DNA from: Sphingomonadales bacterium Ga0077531
GTDB taxonomy: Bacteria > Pseudomonadota > Alphaproteobacteria > Sphingomonadales > Sphingomonadaceae
DNA: 46,609 nt
Direction: 5' to 3'
NCBI GenBank assembly: GCA_001464915.1
Contig: LNED01000021.1
Span: forward strand, 1-46,609
Shown here in pieces: positions 9,016-18,462 of this stretch. The translations under genes and the position numbers were made by a program. Under the pieces are notes generated by a model. That model was not told the DNA's origin. It searched no databases and was given only the letters and a program-made list of their open reading frames with translations. Within the stretch, counting starts at the first letter, position 1; each line of letters begins with the position of its first letter.

Positions 9016-11811
9016 ATGGGCAACGAACCGCACAACTTCATCCCGCAACTGACCGATCAGGAAGGCCCGCAGCCCGGCCCTTCGTGGGAACGGCGCGGCT
9101 GGCTCGATGCGCTCAGCGACAGCGCGTCCGATCTGGTCGCTGCGATGGACCCGACCGAGATGCGGCTAGCGGTCAAGGCGGCGGCGAAGGATGCGGGCAA
9201 GCCGCTCGATCCCAAGGCGACCGAGAAAGCCGCCAAGCTTTCGATCGCGGCGATGACGCTGGTGCGCCTCTACCGTGTGCGCGGGCACATGGCCGCCGAC
9301 CTTGATCCGCTCGGCCTGTCGAACCGCGAAGGACCGGAAGACCTGACGCTGGCGTGGCATGGGCTCGCGGGCAAAGAGAACGAAGACGTCTATGTCGGCG
9401 GCGTGCTCGGCATGGAATGGACCACCGTGGGCAAGCTCCATCAGCGGCTGCGCGAAGTGTATTGCGGCAAGGTCGGCCTTGAATACATGCACATCGCCGA
9501 TACCGAGGAACGCCGCTTCCTTCAGGACAAGTTCGAAAGTCCGGGCGATACGATCCAGTTCACGCCCGAAGGCAAGAAGGCGATCCTCTCCGCCGTGCTG
9601 CGCGGCGAACAGTTCGAAGAATTCCTCGCCAAGAAATATGTCGGCACCAAGCGGTTCGGTTTGGATGGCGGCGAGTCCATGATCCCCGCGCTCGAAGCCG
9701 TGATCAAGCACGGCGGCAGCTCCGGCGTGCGCGAGATTATCTACGGCATGGCCCACCGCGGGCGTTTGAACGTGCTCGCCAACGTGATGGCCAAGCCATA
9801 CCGCGTGATCTTCCACGAATTTTCGGGCGGCTCGGCGAACCCCGATGATGTGGCCGGATCAGGCGATGTGAAATACCACCTCGGCACCAGCACCGACCGT
9901 GAGTTCGACAGCATTTCGGTGCACATGAGCCTCGTCCCCAATCCCTCACACCTCGAAGCGGTCAATCCCGTGGTGCTGGGCAAGGCGCGCGCGCAGCAGG
10001 CGATCCGCGATGATCTGGCGAAGAAGGAGCAAGTGCTCCCGGTGCTGATCCACGGCGATGCGGCCTTTGCGGGCCAAGGCGTGGTGTGGGAAAGCCTCTC
10101 GCTTTCGGGCGTGCCGGGGTATGATACCGGCGGCTGCATCCACTTTATCATCAACAACCAGATTGGCTTCACCACCTCTCCCAAATTCGCGCGGTCTTCG
10201 CCCTATCCGTCGGACGTGGCGAAGGGCGTGATGGCGCCGATCCTGCACGTCAACGGCGATGACCCAGAAGCGGTGACCTTTGCCTGCAAGCTGGCGGTTG
10301 AATACCGCCAGACCTTCCACCGCGATGTGGTGATCGACATGTGGTGCTATCGCCGGTTCGGCCACAACGAAGGCGACGAGCCCAAGTTCACCCAGCCGCT
10401 GATGTACGACAAGATCCGCGCCCACCCCAAGGTCAGCGTTGCTTACGAAACGCGGCTGGTGCGCGAAGGCGTAGTCGAACCCGGCACGCGCGCGCGGATG
10501 GCGGACGAGTTTGTCAGCCTGCTCGAAGAAGAATTCGAGGCTGGCAAGAACTACAAGGCTAATGAAGCCGACTGGTTTGGCGGGCGCTGGTCAGGGCTGA
10601 ACAAACCTGCCGACCCCGAAACCGCGCGCCGCAGTGTGGAAACCGCAATTGAGCCCAAGGTGCTGGACTCGCTGGGCCGGGTGCTGACCGAAGTGCCCGC
10701 CGACCTTGACGTGCACAAAACGCTCGACCGGGTGCTCGCCGCCAAGCGTGAAATGTTCAGCAGCGGCGAAGGCTTCGATTGGGCCACCGCCGAAGCTCTG
10801 GCGTTCGGCAGTCTGGTAATGGAAGGCTATTCTGTGCGCCTGTCCGGGCAGGACAGCGGCCGGGGCACCTTCAGCCAGCGCCACGCGGTGTGGGTCGATC
10901 AGCAGGTTGAGCGCAAATATGTGCCGCTCAGCACGCTGCCCCACGGCAAGTTCGAAGTGCACGATTCCACCCTGTCGGAATATGGCGTGCTTGGGTTTGA
11001 GTATGGCTTTGCGATGGCTGATCCGCGCAGCTTGGTGCTGTGGGAAGGCCAGTTCGGCGACTTTGCCAACGGCGCGCAGATCATGATCGATCAGTTCATT
11101 GCGTCGGGCGAATCCAAGTGGCTGCGCGCCAACGGCCTCGTGATGCTGCTGCCGCACGGCTACGAAGGGCAAGGGCCGGAGCATAGCTCGGCGCGACTCG
11201 AACGCTTCCTCCAGCTGTGCGCCGACGACAATATGTGCGTCTGCAACATCACTACGCCAGCCAATTACTTCCACGTGCTGCGCCGCCAGATGCTGCGCAG
11301 CTTCCGCAAGCCCATGATCATCATGAGCCCCAAGTCGCTGCTGCGCCACCCGCTGGCCAAGAGCGCGAAGGGCGATTTCCTTGGGGAGCGGCAGTTCCGG
11401 CGGATCCTGTCCGACACCAAGGATATTGCCGATGACAAGGTGCGGCGCGTGGTGCTGTGTTCAGGCAAGGTCGCTTATGACCTGATGGAAGCGCGCGATG
11501 CGGCGGGAATTGACGATGTGTCGATCATCCGGATCGAGCAGCTGTTCCCCTTCCCCGGCGATCCGCTGGCGCTGCGCCTGTCACGCATGACGAAGTTGCA
11601 GGACGTCGTGTGGTGTCAGGAAGAACCGCGCAACAACGGTTCGTGGTTCTTCGTGAACGAACGGATCGAGGAATCGCTCACCGCTGCCGGGCATAATGGG
11701 ATGCGTCCGACCTATGCCGGGCGCGCCGCCGCCGCTTCTCCCGCAACCGGGCTCGCCAGCCGTCACAAGGCCCAGCAAGAGGCGCTGATCGCCGCCGCGC
11801 TGGGACTGTAA
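9016..11811 (+). CDS. sucA: 2-Oxoglutarate dehydrogenase E1 component
   Basis: This thiamine-diphosphate enzyme decarboxylates 2-oxoglutarate and passes the succinyl group to the lipoyl arm of SucB. At 931 residues it is full length. The N-terminal segment mentions EEYVRA-like linker features only weakly, but RLYRVRGHMAADLDPLG is typical. The ThDP core shows IIYGMAHRGRLNVLANVM, SLVPNPSHLEAVNPVV, HGDAAFAGQGVVWE and NNQIGFTT. The pyrimidine-binding half shows SGQDSGRGTFSQRHAVW and LPHGYEGQGPEHSSARLERF. The ATG at 9016 follows AGGAATTC. It lies 62 bases after sucD and 53 bases before sucB. Confidence 0.97.
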   Translation: MGNEPHNFIPQLTDQEGPQPGPSWERRGWLDALSDSASDLVAAMDPTEMRLAVKAAAKDAGKPLDPKATEKAAKLSIAAMTLVRLYRVRGHMAADLDPLGLSNREGPEDLTLAWHGLAGKENEDVYVGGVLGMEWTTVGKLHQRLREVYCGKVGLEYMHIADTEERRFLQDKFESPGDTIQFTPEGKKAILSAVLRGEQFEEFLAKKYVGTKRFGLDGGESMIPALEAVIKHGGSSGVREIIYGMAHRGRLNVLANVMAKPYRVIFHEFSGGSANPDDVAGSGDVKYHLGTSTDREFDSISVHMSLVPNPSHLEAVNPVVLGKARAQQAIRDDLAKKEQVLPVLIHGDAAFAGQGVVWESLSLSGVPGYDTGGCIHFIINNQIGFTTSPKFARSSPYPSDVAKGVMAPILHVNGDDPEAVTFACKLAVEYRQTFHRDVVIDMWCYRRFGHNEGDEPKFTQPLMYDKIRAHPKVSVAYETRLVREGVVEPGTRARMADEFVSLLEEEFEAGKNYKANEADWFGGRWSGLNKPADPETARRSVETAIEPKVLDSLGRVLTEVPADLDVHKTLDRVLAAKREMFSSGEGFDWATAEALAFGSLVMEGYSVRLSGQDSGRGTFSQRHAVWVDQQVERKYVPLSTLPHGKFEVHDSTLSEYGVLGFEYGFAMADPRSLVLWEGQFGDFANGAQIMIDQFIASGESKWLRANGLVMLLPHGYEGQGPEHSSARLERFLQLCADDNMCVCNITTPANYFHVLRRQMLRSFRKPMIIMSPKSLLRHPLAKSAKGDFLGERQFRRILSDTKDIADDKVRRVVLCSGKVAYDLMEARDAAGIDDVSIIRIEQLFPFPGDPLALRLSRMTKLQDVVWCQEEPRNNGSWFFVNERIEESLTAAGHNGMRPTYAGRAAAASPATGLASRHKAQQEALIAAALGL

Positions 11812-11864
11812 CCGGCTGACCTTACGTCATATTTGATCGCATCAAGTTTCAGGAACCCATTCCA

Positions 11865-13097
11865 ATGGCCACCGAAATCAAAATCCCCGCTCTGGGCGAA
11901 TCCGTTACCGAAGGCACGATTGCCGAATGGTTCAAGCAGCCCGGCGATGCCGTCGCTGCGGACGAGGCGATTTGCAGCCTTGAAACCGATAAGGTCGCGG
12001 TCGACGTGCCCTCGCCCGTCGCCGGTATCATGTCGGAACACCGTGCTGCCGTGGGCGACACGGTTGAGGTTGGCGCGGTAATCGCGGTGATCGAAGCGGG
12101 TGCGACGGCTGCAGCGGCGGCACCCGCTCCGGTGGCGGCGGCGGCAAAGGCCGATACCCCTGCCCCCGCCGCCACCGAAGAAGCGATGGGCGCGGCGCAG
12201 ACCATGTCACCCGCCGTGCGCCGTGCAGTGCTGGAACACGGGGTTGATCCCTCGACGATCAAAGGCACTGGCAAGGATGGCCGCCTGACCAAGGAAGATG
12301 TGCTCGCGGCGGCTGAGGCGAAGGCCAAGGGCCCCGCCGCCCCAGCGCCAACCCCCGCGCCCGCGCCGACTGCTGCCCCGGTCGCGACCGGCGGCGCGCG
12401 CGGCGAAGAACGGGTCAAGATGACCCGGATGCGCCAGACGATCGCCAAGCGTCTGAAAGCCGCGCAGGATCAGTCCGCTCTGCTCACCACCTTCAATGAT
12501 TGCGACATGAGCGCGGTCATGGAAGCGCGCGACAAATACAAGGACCTGTTCGCCAAAAAGCATGACATCCGCTTGGGCTTCATGGGCTTTTTCGCCAAGG
12601 CCGCCTGCCTCGCGCTGAAGGACGTGCCGAGCGTCAACGCCTATATCGAAGGCGATGAGATCGTCTATCACGACTATGTCGATATCTCGGTCGCGGTGTC
12701 CGCACCCAACGGCCTCGTCGTCCCCGTCATCCGCGATGCCGACAAGAAGGGCTTTGCCCGGATTGAGCAAGACATCGCCGATTTCGGCGCGCGCGCCAAG
12801 GCGGGCACGCTGACGATGGAAGACATGACCGGCGGCACCTTCACCATCAGCAACGGCGGCGTGTTCGGAAGTCTGATGAGCACCCCGATCATCAACCCGC
12901 CGCAGAGCGCCGTGCTGGGCCTCCACCGCATCGAAGACCGCGCCGTTGTCCGCAATGGCGAGATCGTAATCCGTCCGATGATGTATCTCGCGCTTTCGTA
13001 TGACCACCGCCTGATCGACGGGCGCGAGGCGGTGACGGCGCTCAAGATCATCAAGGAAGCGATTGAAGATCCAACGCGGATGCTGATTGATTTGTGA
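11865..13097 (+). CDS. sucB: 2-Oxoglutarate dehydrogenase E2, dihydrolipoyl succinyltransferase
   Basis: This is the core of the oxoglutarate dehydrogenase complex and transfers succinyl from its lipoyl arm to CoA. It has 410 residues with one lipoyl domain (lipoyl lysine Lys43 in [11 protein letters not shown]), an Ala/Pro linker, a peripheral-subunit-binding domain ([20 protein letters not shown] and GRLTKEDVL, about 112-150), a second Ala/Pro linker and the catalytic domain. The active site is [13 protein letters not shown] with His381 and Asp385. The ATG is preceded by CAGGAACCC. Its TGA overlaps the start of a tiny membrane-protein gene as TGATG. Confidence 0.97.
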   Translation: MATEIKIPALGESVTEGTIAEWFKQPGDAVAADEAICSLETDKVAVDVPSPVAGIMSEHRAAVGDTVEVGAVIAVIEAGATAAAAAPAPVAAAAKADTPAPAATEEAMGAAQTMSPAVRRAVLEHGVDPSTIKGTGKDGRLTKEDVLAAAEAKAKGPAAPAPTPAPAPTAAPVATGGARGEERVKMTRMRQTIAKRLKAAQDQSALLTTFNDCDMSAVMEARDKYKDLFAKKHDIRLGFMGFFAKAACLALKDVPSVNAYIEGDEIVYHDYVDISVAVSAPNGLVVPVIRDADKKGFARIEQDIADFGARAKAGTLTMEDMTGGTFTISNGGVFGSLMSTPIINPPQSAVLGLHRIEDRAVVRNGEIVIRPMMYLALSYDHRLIDGREAVTALKIIKEAIEDPTRMLIDL

Positions 13098-13342
13098 TGT
13101 ATTTTATCTTCTTGGTAGCTGGTCTTGCTTCGATCTTTTGGCTCTTCGACCAAATCGAAACTAAGAAGTATCAGGAAGGCATGACAAAGCATGGGCCGGA
13201 ATTTCGTCCAAAGCTGGATTGGAAGAAGATTGGCTACGTTGTTATGTTTGCATATTTTGCAGCCCTATCAATGAGTTTTTCTGGATCGATTGAAGGTCCT
13301 GGAAGCGACTATGACCCCTGTGGCAGCTCAATGAAATGCTGA
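13097..13342 (+). CDS. Small AT-rich membrane protein between sucB and lpdA
   Basis: The protein has 81 residues with two predicted membrane segments (about 2-17 and 46-62), a charged lysine-rich stretch between them, and a short tail ending in CGSSMKC. No family is recognised. The ATG at 13097 shares its first base with the sucB stop codon (TGATG), so translation is probably coupled; a GTG at 13094 is the alternative start. The gene is visibly AT-richer than its neighbours, with codons such as TTT, ATT and AAG, which suggests later acquisition or relaxed codon selection. Its stop lies 11 bases before lpdA. Confidence 0.7.
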   Translation: MYFIFLVAGLASIFWLFDQIETKKYQEGMTKHGPEFRPKLDWKKIGYVVMFAYFAALSMSFSGSIEGPGSDYDPCGSSMKC

Positions 13343-13353
13343 GGAACTACTAG

Positions 13354-14754
13354 ATGGCTAACTACGATTACGACGTCCTCATCATCGGTGCCGGCCCCGG
13401 CGGCTATGTCGCAGCGATCCGCGCGGCGCAGCTGGGGCTGAAGACCGCCTGCGTCGAGAGCCGTGCCACACTGGGCGGCACCTGCCTCAATGTCGGGTGC
13501 ATCCCGTCCAAGGCGCTGCTGCACGGTTCCGAACTGTTCGACGAAGTGCAGAACGGCCACTTCGCTACCTGGGGCATCACCGCCACCCCGACGCTCGATC
13601 TCGGCAAGATGATGGCCGAAAAGACCAAGGCCGTGGGCGAGCTGACCGGCGGGATCGAATTCCTGTTCAAGAAGAACAAGGTCACCTGGCTCAAGGGCCA
13701 TGCCGCGTTCGAAGATGCCCACACCGTCAATGTCGCGGGCGAAAAGGTTACCGCCAAGGATATCGTGATCGCCACCGGATCGAGCGTCACCCCGCTCCCC
13801 GGCGTCACGGTCGACAATGCAGGCAAGCGCATCGTCGATAGCACCGGCGCGCTTGATCTGGATGAAGTGCCCGAACACCTGGTGGTGATCGGCGGCGGTG
13901 TGATCGGCCTCGAACTCGGTTCGGTGTGGCGGCGCTTGGGCGCAAAGGTCACCGTGGTCGAATTCCTCGACCAACTGCTGCCCGGCATGGACGGCGAAGT
14001 GCGCAAGGAAGCGGGCAAGATCTTCAAAAAGCAGGGCATGGAACTGATGCTCAGCCACAAGGTTACCGGGGCAAAGGTGGACGGCAAGACCGTCAGCCTC
14101 ACCGTCGAAAAGTCCGCCGGAGGCGATGAACAGACCATCACCGCCAGCCACGTGTTGGTGGCCATTGGTCGCCGCCCGAACACCGATGGCCTCGCGCTCG
14201 ACAAGGCAGGCCTCGCCCTCAACGCGCGCGGGCAGATCGAAACCGACGATGATTTCCGCACGGCGGTGCCCGGCATCTGGGCAATTGGCGATGTCGTGCC
14301 CGGCCCAATGCTGGCCCACAAAGCGATGGACGAAGGCCACGCCGTTGCCGAAAATATGGCGGGCCACACCGGCATCGTGAACCGCGATGTCATTCCCAGC
14401 GTGGTCTACACCGCCCCCGAAATCGCCGGGGTCGGGATTACCGAGGAACAGGCCAAGGAGCGCGGGCTCGCAGTCAAGGTCGGTAAGTTCCCGATGTCAG
14501 CCAACAGCCGCGCCAAGGCCAACCGCGACACCACCGGCTTCGTCAAGGTGATCGCCGATGCGGAAACGGATCGTGTGCTGGGCGTGTGGATGATCGCGAG
14601 CCTTGCCGGTTCGATGATCGCACAAACCGTGCAGGCGATGGAATTCGGTGCCACGTCGGAAGATATCGCGCTGACTTCGCATGCGCACCCGACCCACGCC
14701 GAAGCCGTGAAGGAAGCGGCGATCGCGGTGACGGGCAAGCCGATCCACATGTAA
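13354..14754 (+). CDS. lpdA: Dihydrolipoyl dehydrogenase (E3)
   Basis: This FAD enzyme reoxidises the lipoyl arm of SucB and makes NADH. At 466 residues it is full length. The FAD-binding motif GAGPGGYVAA is near the N-terminus. The redox disulfide is in GGTCLNVGCIPSK (Cys44 and Cys49). The NAD-binding fold shows VVIGGGVIGLELGSVW. The second FAD segment reads GIWAIGDVV, and the C-terminal active-site base is His445 in HPTHAEA with Glu450. GAGGAAC precedes the ATG. It closes the oxoglutarate dehydrogenase gene set. Confidence 0.97.
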   Translation: MANYDYDVLIIGAGPGGYVAAIRAAQLGLKTACVESRATLGGTCLNVGCIPSKALLHGSELFDEVQNGHFATWGITATPTLDLGKMMAEKTKAVGELTGGIEFLFKKNKVTWLKGHAAFEDAHTVNVAGEKVTAKDIVIATGSSVTPLPGVTVDNAGKRIVDSTGALDLDEVPEHLVVIGGGVIGLELGSVWRRLGAKVTVVEFLDQLLPGMDGEVRKEAGKIFKKQGMELMLSHKVTGAKVDGKTVSLTVEKSAGGDEQTITASHVLVAIGRRPNTDGLALDKAGLALNARGQIETDDDFRTAVPGIWAIGDVVPGPMLAHKAMDEGHAVAENMAGHTGIVNRDVIPSVVYTAPEIAGVGITEEQAKERGLAVKVGKFPMSANSRAKANRDTTGFVKVIADAETDRVLGVWMIASLAGSMIAQTVQAMEFGATSEDIALTSHAHPTHAEAVKEAAIAVTGKPIHM

Positions 14755-14777
14755 GGCGTTGGGGGGAGAGGGCGGCG

Positions 14778-15629
14778 ATGTATGCGCGCGTCTTTGATCG
14801 TCGCCGGTTAGCACTGCCGTTGCTGTTCCCGACAATCGGCGGGCTTTATTACCTCTGGTCCTATGATGCGCCCGCGCGACTGCTTGCAGTCAACGCGGGC
14901 GCACTCGCGTTGGCGCTGGCGTGGATCATGCTGGGGCGATTGCCTACTGATCGGCGCGTGCAGCTAACGATTGCTGCAATGGCGGCGCTGGCATTGTTCC
15001 TCCCGCTACTAATCGGCCCCGAGGTGGGGGGAGTAAATCGCTGGCTCCCTGCTGGACCGGTGAGCTTGCACTCGGGAGCGTTGCTCTTGTCGCTCATCAC
15101 CGTGCTGGCTGCACGCGAGGCGAGGCTTGGCCCTGTGGTCATGGCTTTCACCGGAGCGGCGTTGGCGCTGCAACCCGATGCGGCGGCGCTGGCCGCACTG
15201 GCTGCGGCGAGCGCGGTGCTGGCCTGGCTGCATCGCAGCGCCGCTTTTGCCATCGTCGCGGCTGCGGGCGCGGCGTTGGCCGTGATGACCTTCGCCGATG
15301 GCACGCTGGAGCCGCAGCTCTTCACCGAAAATGTTCTGAAACAAGTGGCTGACCGGTCGTTCTTGCAGGCCGTTGCATTGGCGATCCTGCTGTTCGTGGT
15401 GCCGCTTTGGCATCTGGTGATCGATCCGCAAACCCAGCGCACCGAAGGCTATGCTCTAGCAGCGCTTCTGGTGGCTTTTGGCGCGATGGCAATGATCGCG
15501 CCCTTCCCCTACCCGCTGATCGGATATGGCGCATCGTCCATCCTCGGCTTCGGATTGGCGCTCGGCGTGACTGCGCGCACCCATCACATCAGCGTTGGGC
15601 AGCCCCTCGAAATTCTGGAACGAACGTAA
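14778..15629 (+). CDS. Diverged, shortened SEDS-like (FtsW/RodA-related) membrane protein
   Basis: The protein has 283 residues, mostly hydrophobic with about eight membrane segments. The ATG at 14778 follows a purine-rich GGGGGGAGAGGGCGG stretch. Three segments echo the SEDS glycosyltransferase family in the right order. GGVNRWLPAGPVSLHSG (84-100) resembles the NGARRWI..GP..FQPSE loop, LQPDAAALAAL (131-141) resembles LQPDFGT, and PYPLIGYGASSILG (244-257) resembles the final PLPFVSYGGSSLL. The extracellular loop with the catalytic aspartate of FtsW/RodA is not evident. FtsW and RodA are usually 370-400 residues, so this may be an inactive relative. The link is pattern-based and not certain. 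Confidence 0.6.
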   Translation: MYARVFDRRRLALPLLFPTIGGLYYLWSYDAPARLLAVNAGALALALAWIMLGRLPTDRRVQLTIAAMAALALFLPLLIGPEVGGVNRWLPAGPVSLHSGALLLSLITVLAAREARLGPVVMAFTGAALALQPDAAALAALAAASAVLAWLHRSAAFAIVAAAGAALAVMTFADGTLEPQLFTENVLKQVADRSFLQAVALAILLFVVPLWHLVIDPQTQRTEGYALAALLVAFGAMAMIAPFPYPLIGYGASSILGFGLALGVTARTHHISVGQPLEILERT

Positions 15630-15700
15630 TGACTATCCACACGGGCTTTTGCGCTCGGCGATAACTGGCTAGACCCCGGCCGCAAGGGGAGATTTCAAGC

Positions 15701-17059
15701 ATGGCCTATCCGCAATTGACCGACAAACCCGGCGCGCTCGCCACGGCTGCGGCGATCCGTGCTGGCAAGCTCACCGTGGCTGAGGCGGTCGATGCGGCGA
15801 TTGTGCGGGTGGGGCATTATGACAGCACGATAGATGCCCTCGCCGTGCCGAATTTCGAGGCGGCCTATGCCGAAGCGAAGGCGATGGATCGGGCGCCGCG
15901 GCGGCCGGATCAACCGCTCTACGGTGTGCCGATGACGATCAAGGAAAGCTTTGACGTTGCGGGCCTGCCGACAACCTTCGGTCACGTGGAATATCAGGAC
16001 ACGGTCGCCACGCGCGATGCCTTGCTGGTGCGGCGGTTAAAGGCCGCAGGTGCGATCATTATCGGTAAGACCAATGTGCCGGTTGATCTCACTGACTGGC
16101 AAAGCTTCAACCCGGTCTATGGCCGCACGTCCAATCCCCACAACCCTGACCGTTCGCCCGGCGGATCATCTGGCGGCAGCGCTGCGGCTGTGGCGAGCGG
16201 GATGGTGGCCTGCGACTATGGCACCGACATTGGTGGATCGGTGCGGGTTCCCGCGCATTTCTGCGGGGTATGGGGGCACAAGACGACGTGGGGCCTCGTG
16301 CCCAAGCACGGCCATGATCATCCCGCGATGTCGCGGCGCGTGGGGTTCATCGCCGCGCACGACATGGCGCTTTCGGTCGCGGGTCCGCTGGCGCGCAACG
16401 CGGCTGATCTGGCCGTACTGACCGAAGTTGGTGCGGATGTGCCGCTGCGGCGCCGAGCCAAGCCGTTGAAGGCCTGCCGCCTCCTCGCGATCACCGCACT
16501 GCCGAACGCTCCGGTCGATGCCAGCGTAATGGACCCCACCGAGGCTGCGCTGGAAACCCTTGCCCGTGCGGGTGTGGCGATCGACAGAGCAAGCGACCTC
16601 ATCCCCGATCAAGCGCAGCAATATCGCCATTATCTCAAGATGATGAACATAGCGATGGCGCGCGGCGCACCCGCGCCCGATGGCAAGCGCGCGTCGGCGA
16701 CCGATTGGTTCGATCTGCTTGATGCGCAGGCGGCGAATATCGCTCGGTGGGAGGCATTGTTTGAAATCTACGACTTCGTGCTGGCCCCGCCCGCGCCGGT
16801 GCTGGCCGTGCCGCATAGCGACAAAGCGGTGTTTCGTGGCACGCTGACCATCAACGGGGTTGAAGAACCGGGCGGCAATGCACTGGCCTGGGCAGGGCTG
16901 GTGACCTTTCCAGGCCTGCCCGCGACCGTGCTCCCCATCGGCAAGGGCACATATCTGGGCGCGGAATTGCCGTGCGGGATGCAGGTAATCGGCCCACGCT
17001 GGAGCGATCTCGATTGCATCGCGGCAGCAGAGGCCATCGGCAAAATCTTGCACAGCTGA
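15701..17059 (+). CDS. Amidase-signature-family hydrolase
   Basis: The protein has 452 residues with the amidase signature. The Ser-cisSer-Lys triad is visible as Lys81 (MTIKES), Ser156 (PGGSSGGSAAA) and Ser180 (DIGGSVRVPAHFCG), with the spacing normal for the family. These enzymes hydrolyse amides, and relatives include GatA and 6-aminohexanoate or indoleacetamide hydrolases. The gene is not paired with gatB or gatC, so it is probably a stand-alone amidase and not the tRNA amidotransferase subunit. The ATG follows AAGGGGAGA. The substrate cannot be read from the sequence. Confidence 0.9.
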   Translation: MAYPQLTDKPGALATAAAIRAGKLTVAEAVDAAIVRVGHYDSTIDALAVPNFEAAYAEAKAMDRAPRRPDQPLYGVPMTIKESFDVAGLPTTFGHVEYQDTVATRDALLVRRLKAAGAIIIGKTNVPVDLTDWQSFNPVYGRTSNPHNPDRSPGGSSGGSAAAVASGMVACDYGTDIGGSVRVPAHFCGVWGHKTTWGLVPKHGHDHPAMSRRVGFIAAHDMALSVAGPLARNAADLAVLTEVGADVPLRRRAKPLKACRLLAITALPNAPVDASVMDPTEAALETLARAGVAIDRASDLIPDQAQQYRHYLKMMNIAMARGAPAPDGKRASATDWFDLLDAQAANIARWEALFEIYDFVLAPPAPVLAVPHSDKAVFRGTLTINGVEEPGGNALAWAGLVTFPGLPATVLPIGKGTYLGAELPCGMQVIGPRWSDLDCIAAAEAIGKILHS

Positions 17060-17071
17060 CCAGGCTTCTTC

Positions 17072-17785
17072 ATGACCCCGCGCATGGCTCGCAAACCCTT
17101 CATGCTTAGACTGGCAAAATGGCACATCTGGCTAGGTTGGCTGGTGGGGGTGCCGATGGTGCTGTGGCTGGCAACCGGCCTGCTTATGGTTGCCCGCCCG
17201 ATCGAGGCTGTGCGCGGCGATCACCTGTGGCGCGAAATGCCCCAACAAATGCTGGTCATCGAAGGCAGCGCATTGGCCGCGCGCGATGCGAAGCTCGGTG
17301 AGATGCGCGTGACCATGCAGGAAGGGCGCGCAGTCGCGATCCTCACCACGCTGGACGGAGCGGTCAGCCGGGTCGATTTTGCCAGCGGCGCGCCGCTCCC
17401 CCCGCTTGATGCCGCTGCCGCACAGGCGCTGGTGGCAAAGCGGATAGTCGATGGCGACAAGGTGCAGCGCGTCACACTGTTCGCAGCCGACCGGACCCCG
17501 CCAGATTTCCGGCGCCCAATCGCTGTATGGCAGGTGGCGCTGACGGACGGGACAAATATCTATGTCGGGCGCGACACCGGCGAAATCGAAGCGGTGCGCA
17601 CCCGTTGGTGGAGAGCGTTTGACTTAGCGTGGGGCCTGCACATCATGGACTTGTCCGAGCGGGAGGACACCAGCCACCCGATCCTGATCATCTTTGCCGC
17701 ATTGTCATTGACCGGCGCAGTGATCGGCTGCGTTCTGATGTTCCGCCGCCGCCGCAGCGCCCGCCCTGCACATCCGTTCGTTTAA
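17072..17785 (+). CDS. PepSY-domain membrane protein
   Basis: The protein has 237 residues with a membrane segment near the N-terminus (WHIWLGWLVGVPMVLWLATGL written in part; about 20-40) and another near the C-terminus (about 205-225) that ends in basic RRRRSARP. The periplasmic region carries two PepSY-like parts, and the end of the second reads TGEIEAVRTRWWRAFDLAWG and LHIMDLSERED. This layout matches the PepSY-associated TM family, often linked to metal uptake or reductase functions. The stop codon overlaps the next start as TAATG. Confidence 0.75.
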   Translation: MTPRMARKPFMLRLAKWHIWLGWLVGVPMVLWLATGLLMVARPIEAVRGDHLWREMPQQMLVIEGSALAARDAKLGEMRVTMQEGRAVAILTTLDGAVSRVDFASGAPLPPLDAAAAQALVAKRIVDGDKVQRVTLFAADRTPPDFRRPIAVWQVALTDGTNIYVGRDTGEIEAVRTRWWRAFDLAWGLHIMDLSEREDTSHPILIIFAALSLTGAVIGCVLMFRRRRSARPAHPFV

Positions 17786-18444
17786 TGACCCCCATCATCC
17801 TCACCCCGATCCTAGACTGGCTCGACATCGCCGGGATCGCCGTGTTCGCACTGTCGGGCGCGGTGCTGGCCGCGCGGCTCAAACAGACCTTTGTCACGAT
17901 GGGCTTTTTCGCGCTGGTTACGGGCGTCGGTGGCGGCACGGTGCGCGATCTGCTGATCGGCGCGCCGGTGTTCTGGATCACCGATGCGTGGGTGGCGGCG
18001 ATCTGCCTCGGCACGGCATTGATCGCGTGGTTCACGCCAGTGCAGTGGTGGGAGGGCAAGGGCTTCGCCTATGCCGACGGCGCGGGGCTGGCCGCCTATG
18101 CCGTGCTCGGCACGGCCAAGGCGCTGGCTTACGGGGTGCCGCCGGTGCCCGCCGCGCTAATGGGGGTGATTACCGGCTGCGTCGGCGGGATCATCCGCGA
18201 TGTGGTCGCGGGCCGTCCGTCGATCATCATGCAGCCCGAACTTTATGTCACGCCCGCAGCCTTGAGCGCGGCGCTGACGGTGGCAGGCGCGCTCGCCGCG
18301 CCGTATTTAGGGGTTCCCGAAGGCTGGGCCTGGGCGCTGGCCTTCGCCTGCGGCTTTGCACTGCGCGCGGCCGCAATCCGGTGGGAATGGGGTTTGCCGA
18401 GCTATGGCGAAGACGGGGGCCCAAGCGATGACGAGAGGGCTTAG
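17785..18444 (+). CDS. TRIC/YadS-family (UPF0126) membrane protein
   Basis: The protein has 219 residues with seven hydrophobic segments and the two-fold repeat typical of the trimeric intracellular cation channel family. FALSGAVLAARL and GVGGGTVRDLLIG in the first half are mirrored by YAVLGTAKAL and GCVGGIIRDVVAGRPSI in the second. Bacterial members are proposed potassium or cation channels, although the physiological role is unsettled. The ATG at 17785 shares a base with the preceding TAA. It is convergent with the next gene on the minus strand, with only 18 bases between the stop codons. Confidence 0.88.
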   Translation: MTPIILTPILDWLDIAGIAVFALSGAVLAARLKQTFVTMGFFALVTGVGGGTVRDLLIGAPVFWITDAWVAAICLGTALIAWFTPVQWWEGKGFAYADGAGLAAYAVLGTAKALAYGVPPVPAALMGVITGCVGGIIRDVVAGRPSIIMQPELYVTPAALSAALTVAGALAAPYLGVPEGWAWALAFACGFALRAAAIRWEWGLPSYGEDGGPSDDERA

Positions 18445-18462
18445 CCCCCTCCCCCGCTTGTC

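Noticed and set aside
14126..14380. Other-frame open frames within lpdA and similar long antisense frames in sucA and fusA
   Set aside because: High-GC genes produce long alternative frames; none shows a start context or family motif.
15701..17059. GatA subunit of the tRNA amidotransferase
   Set aside because: The catalytic triad is shared by all amidases; no gatB or gatC lies nearby and the flanking sequence is not GatA-like in the parts I can compare.
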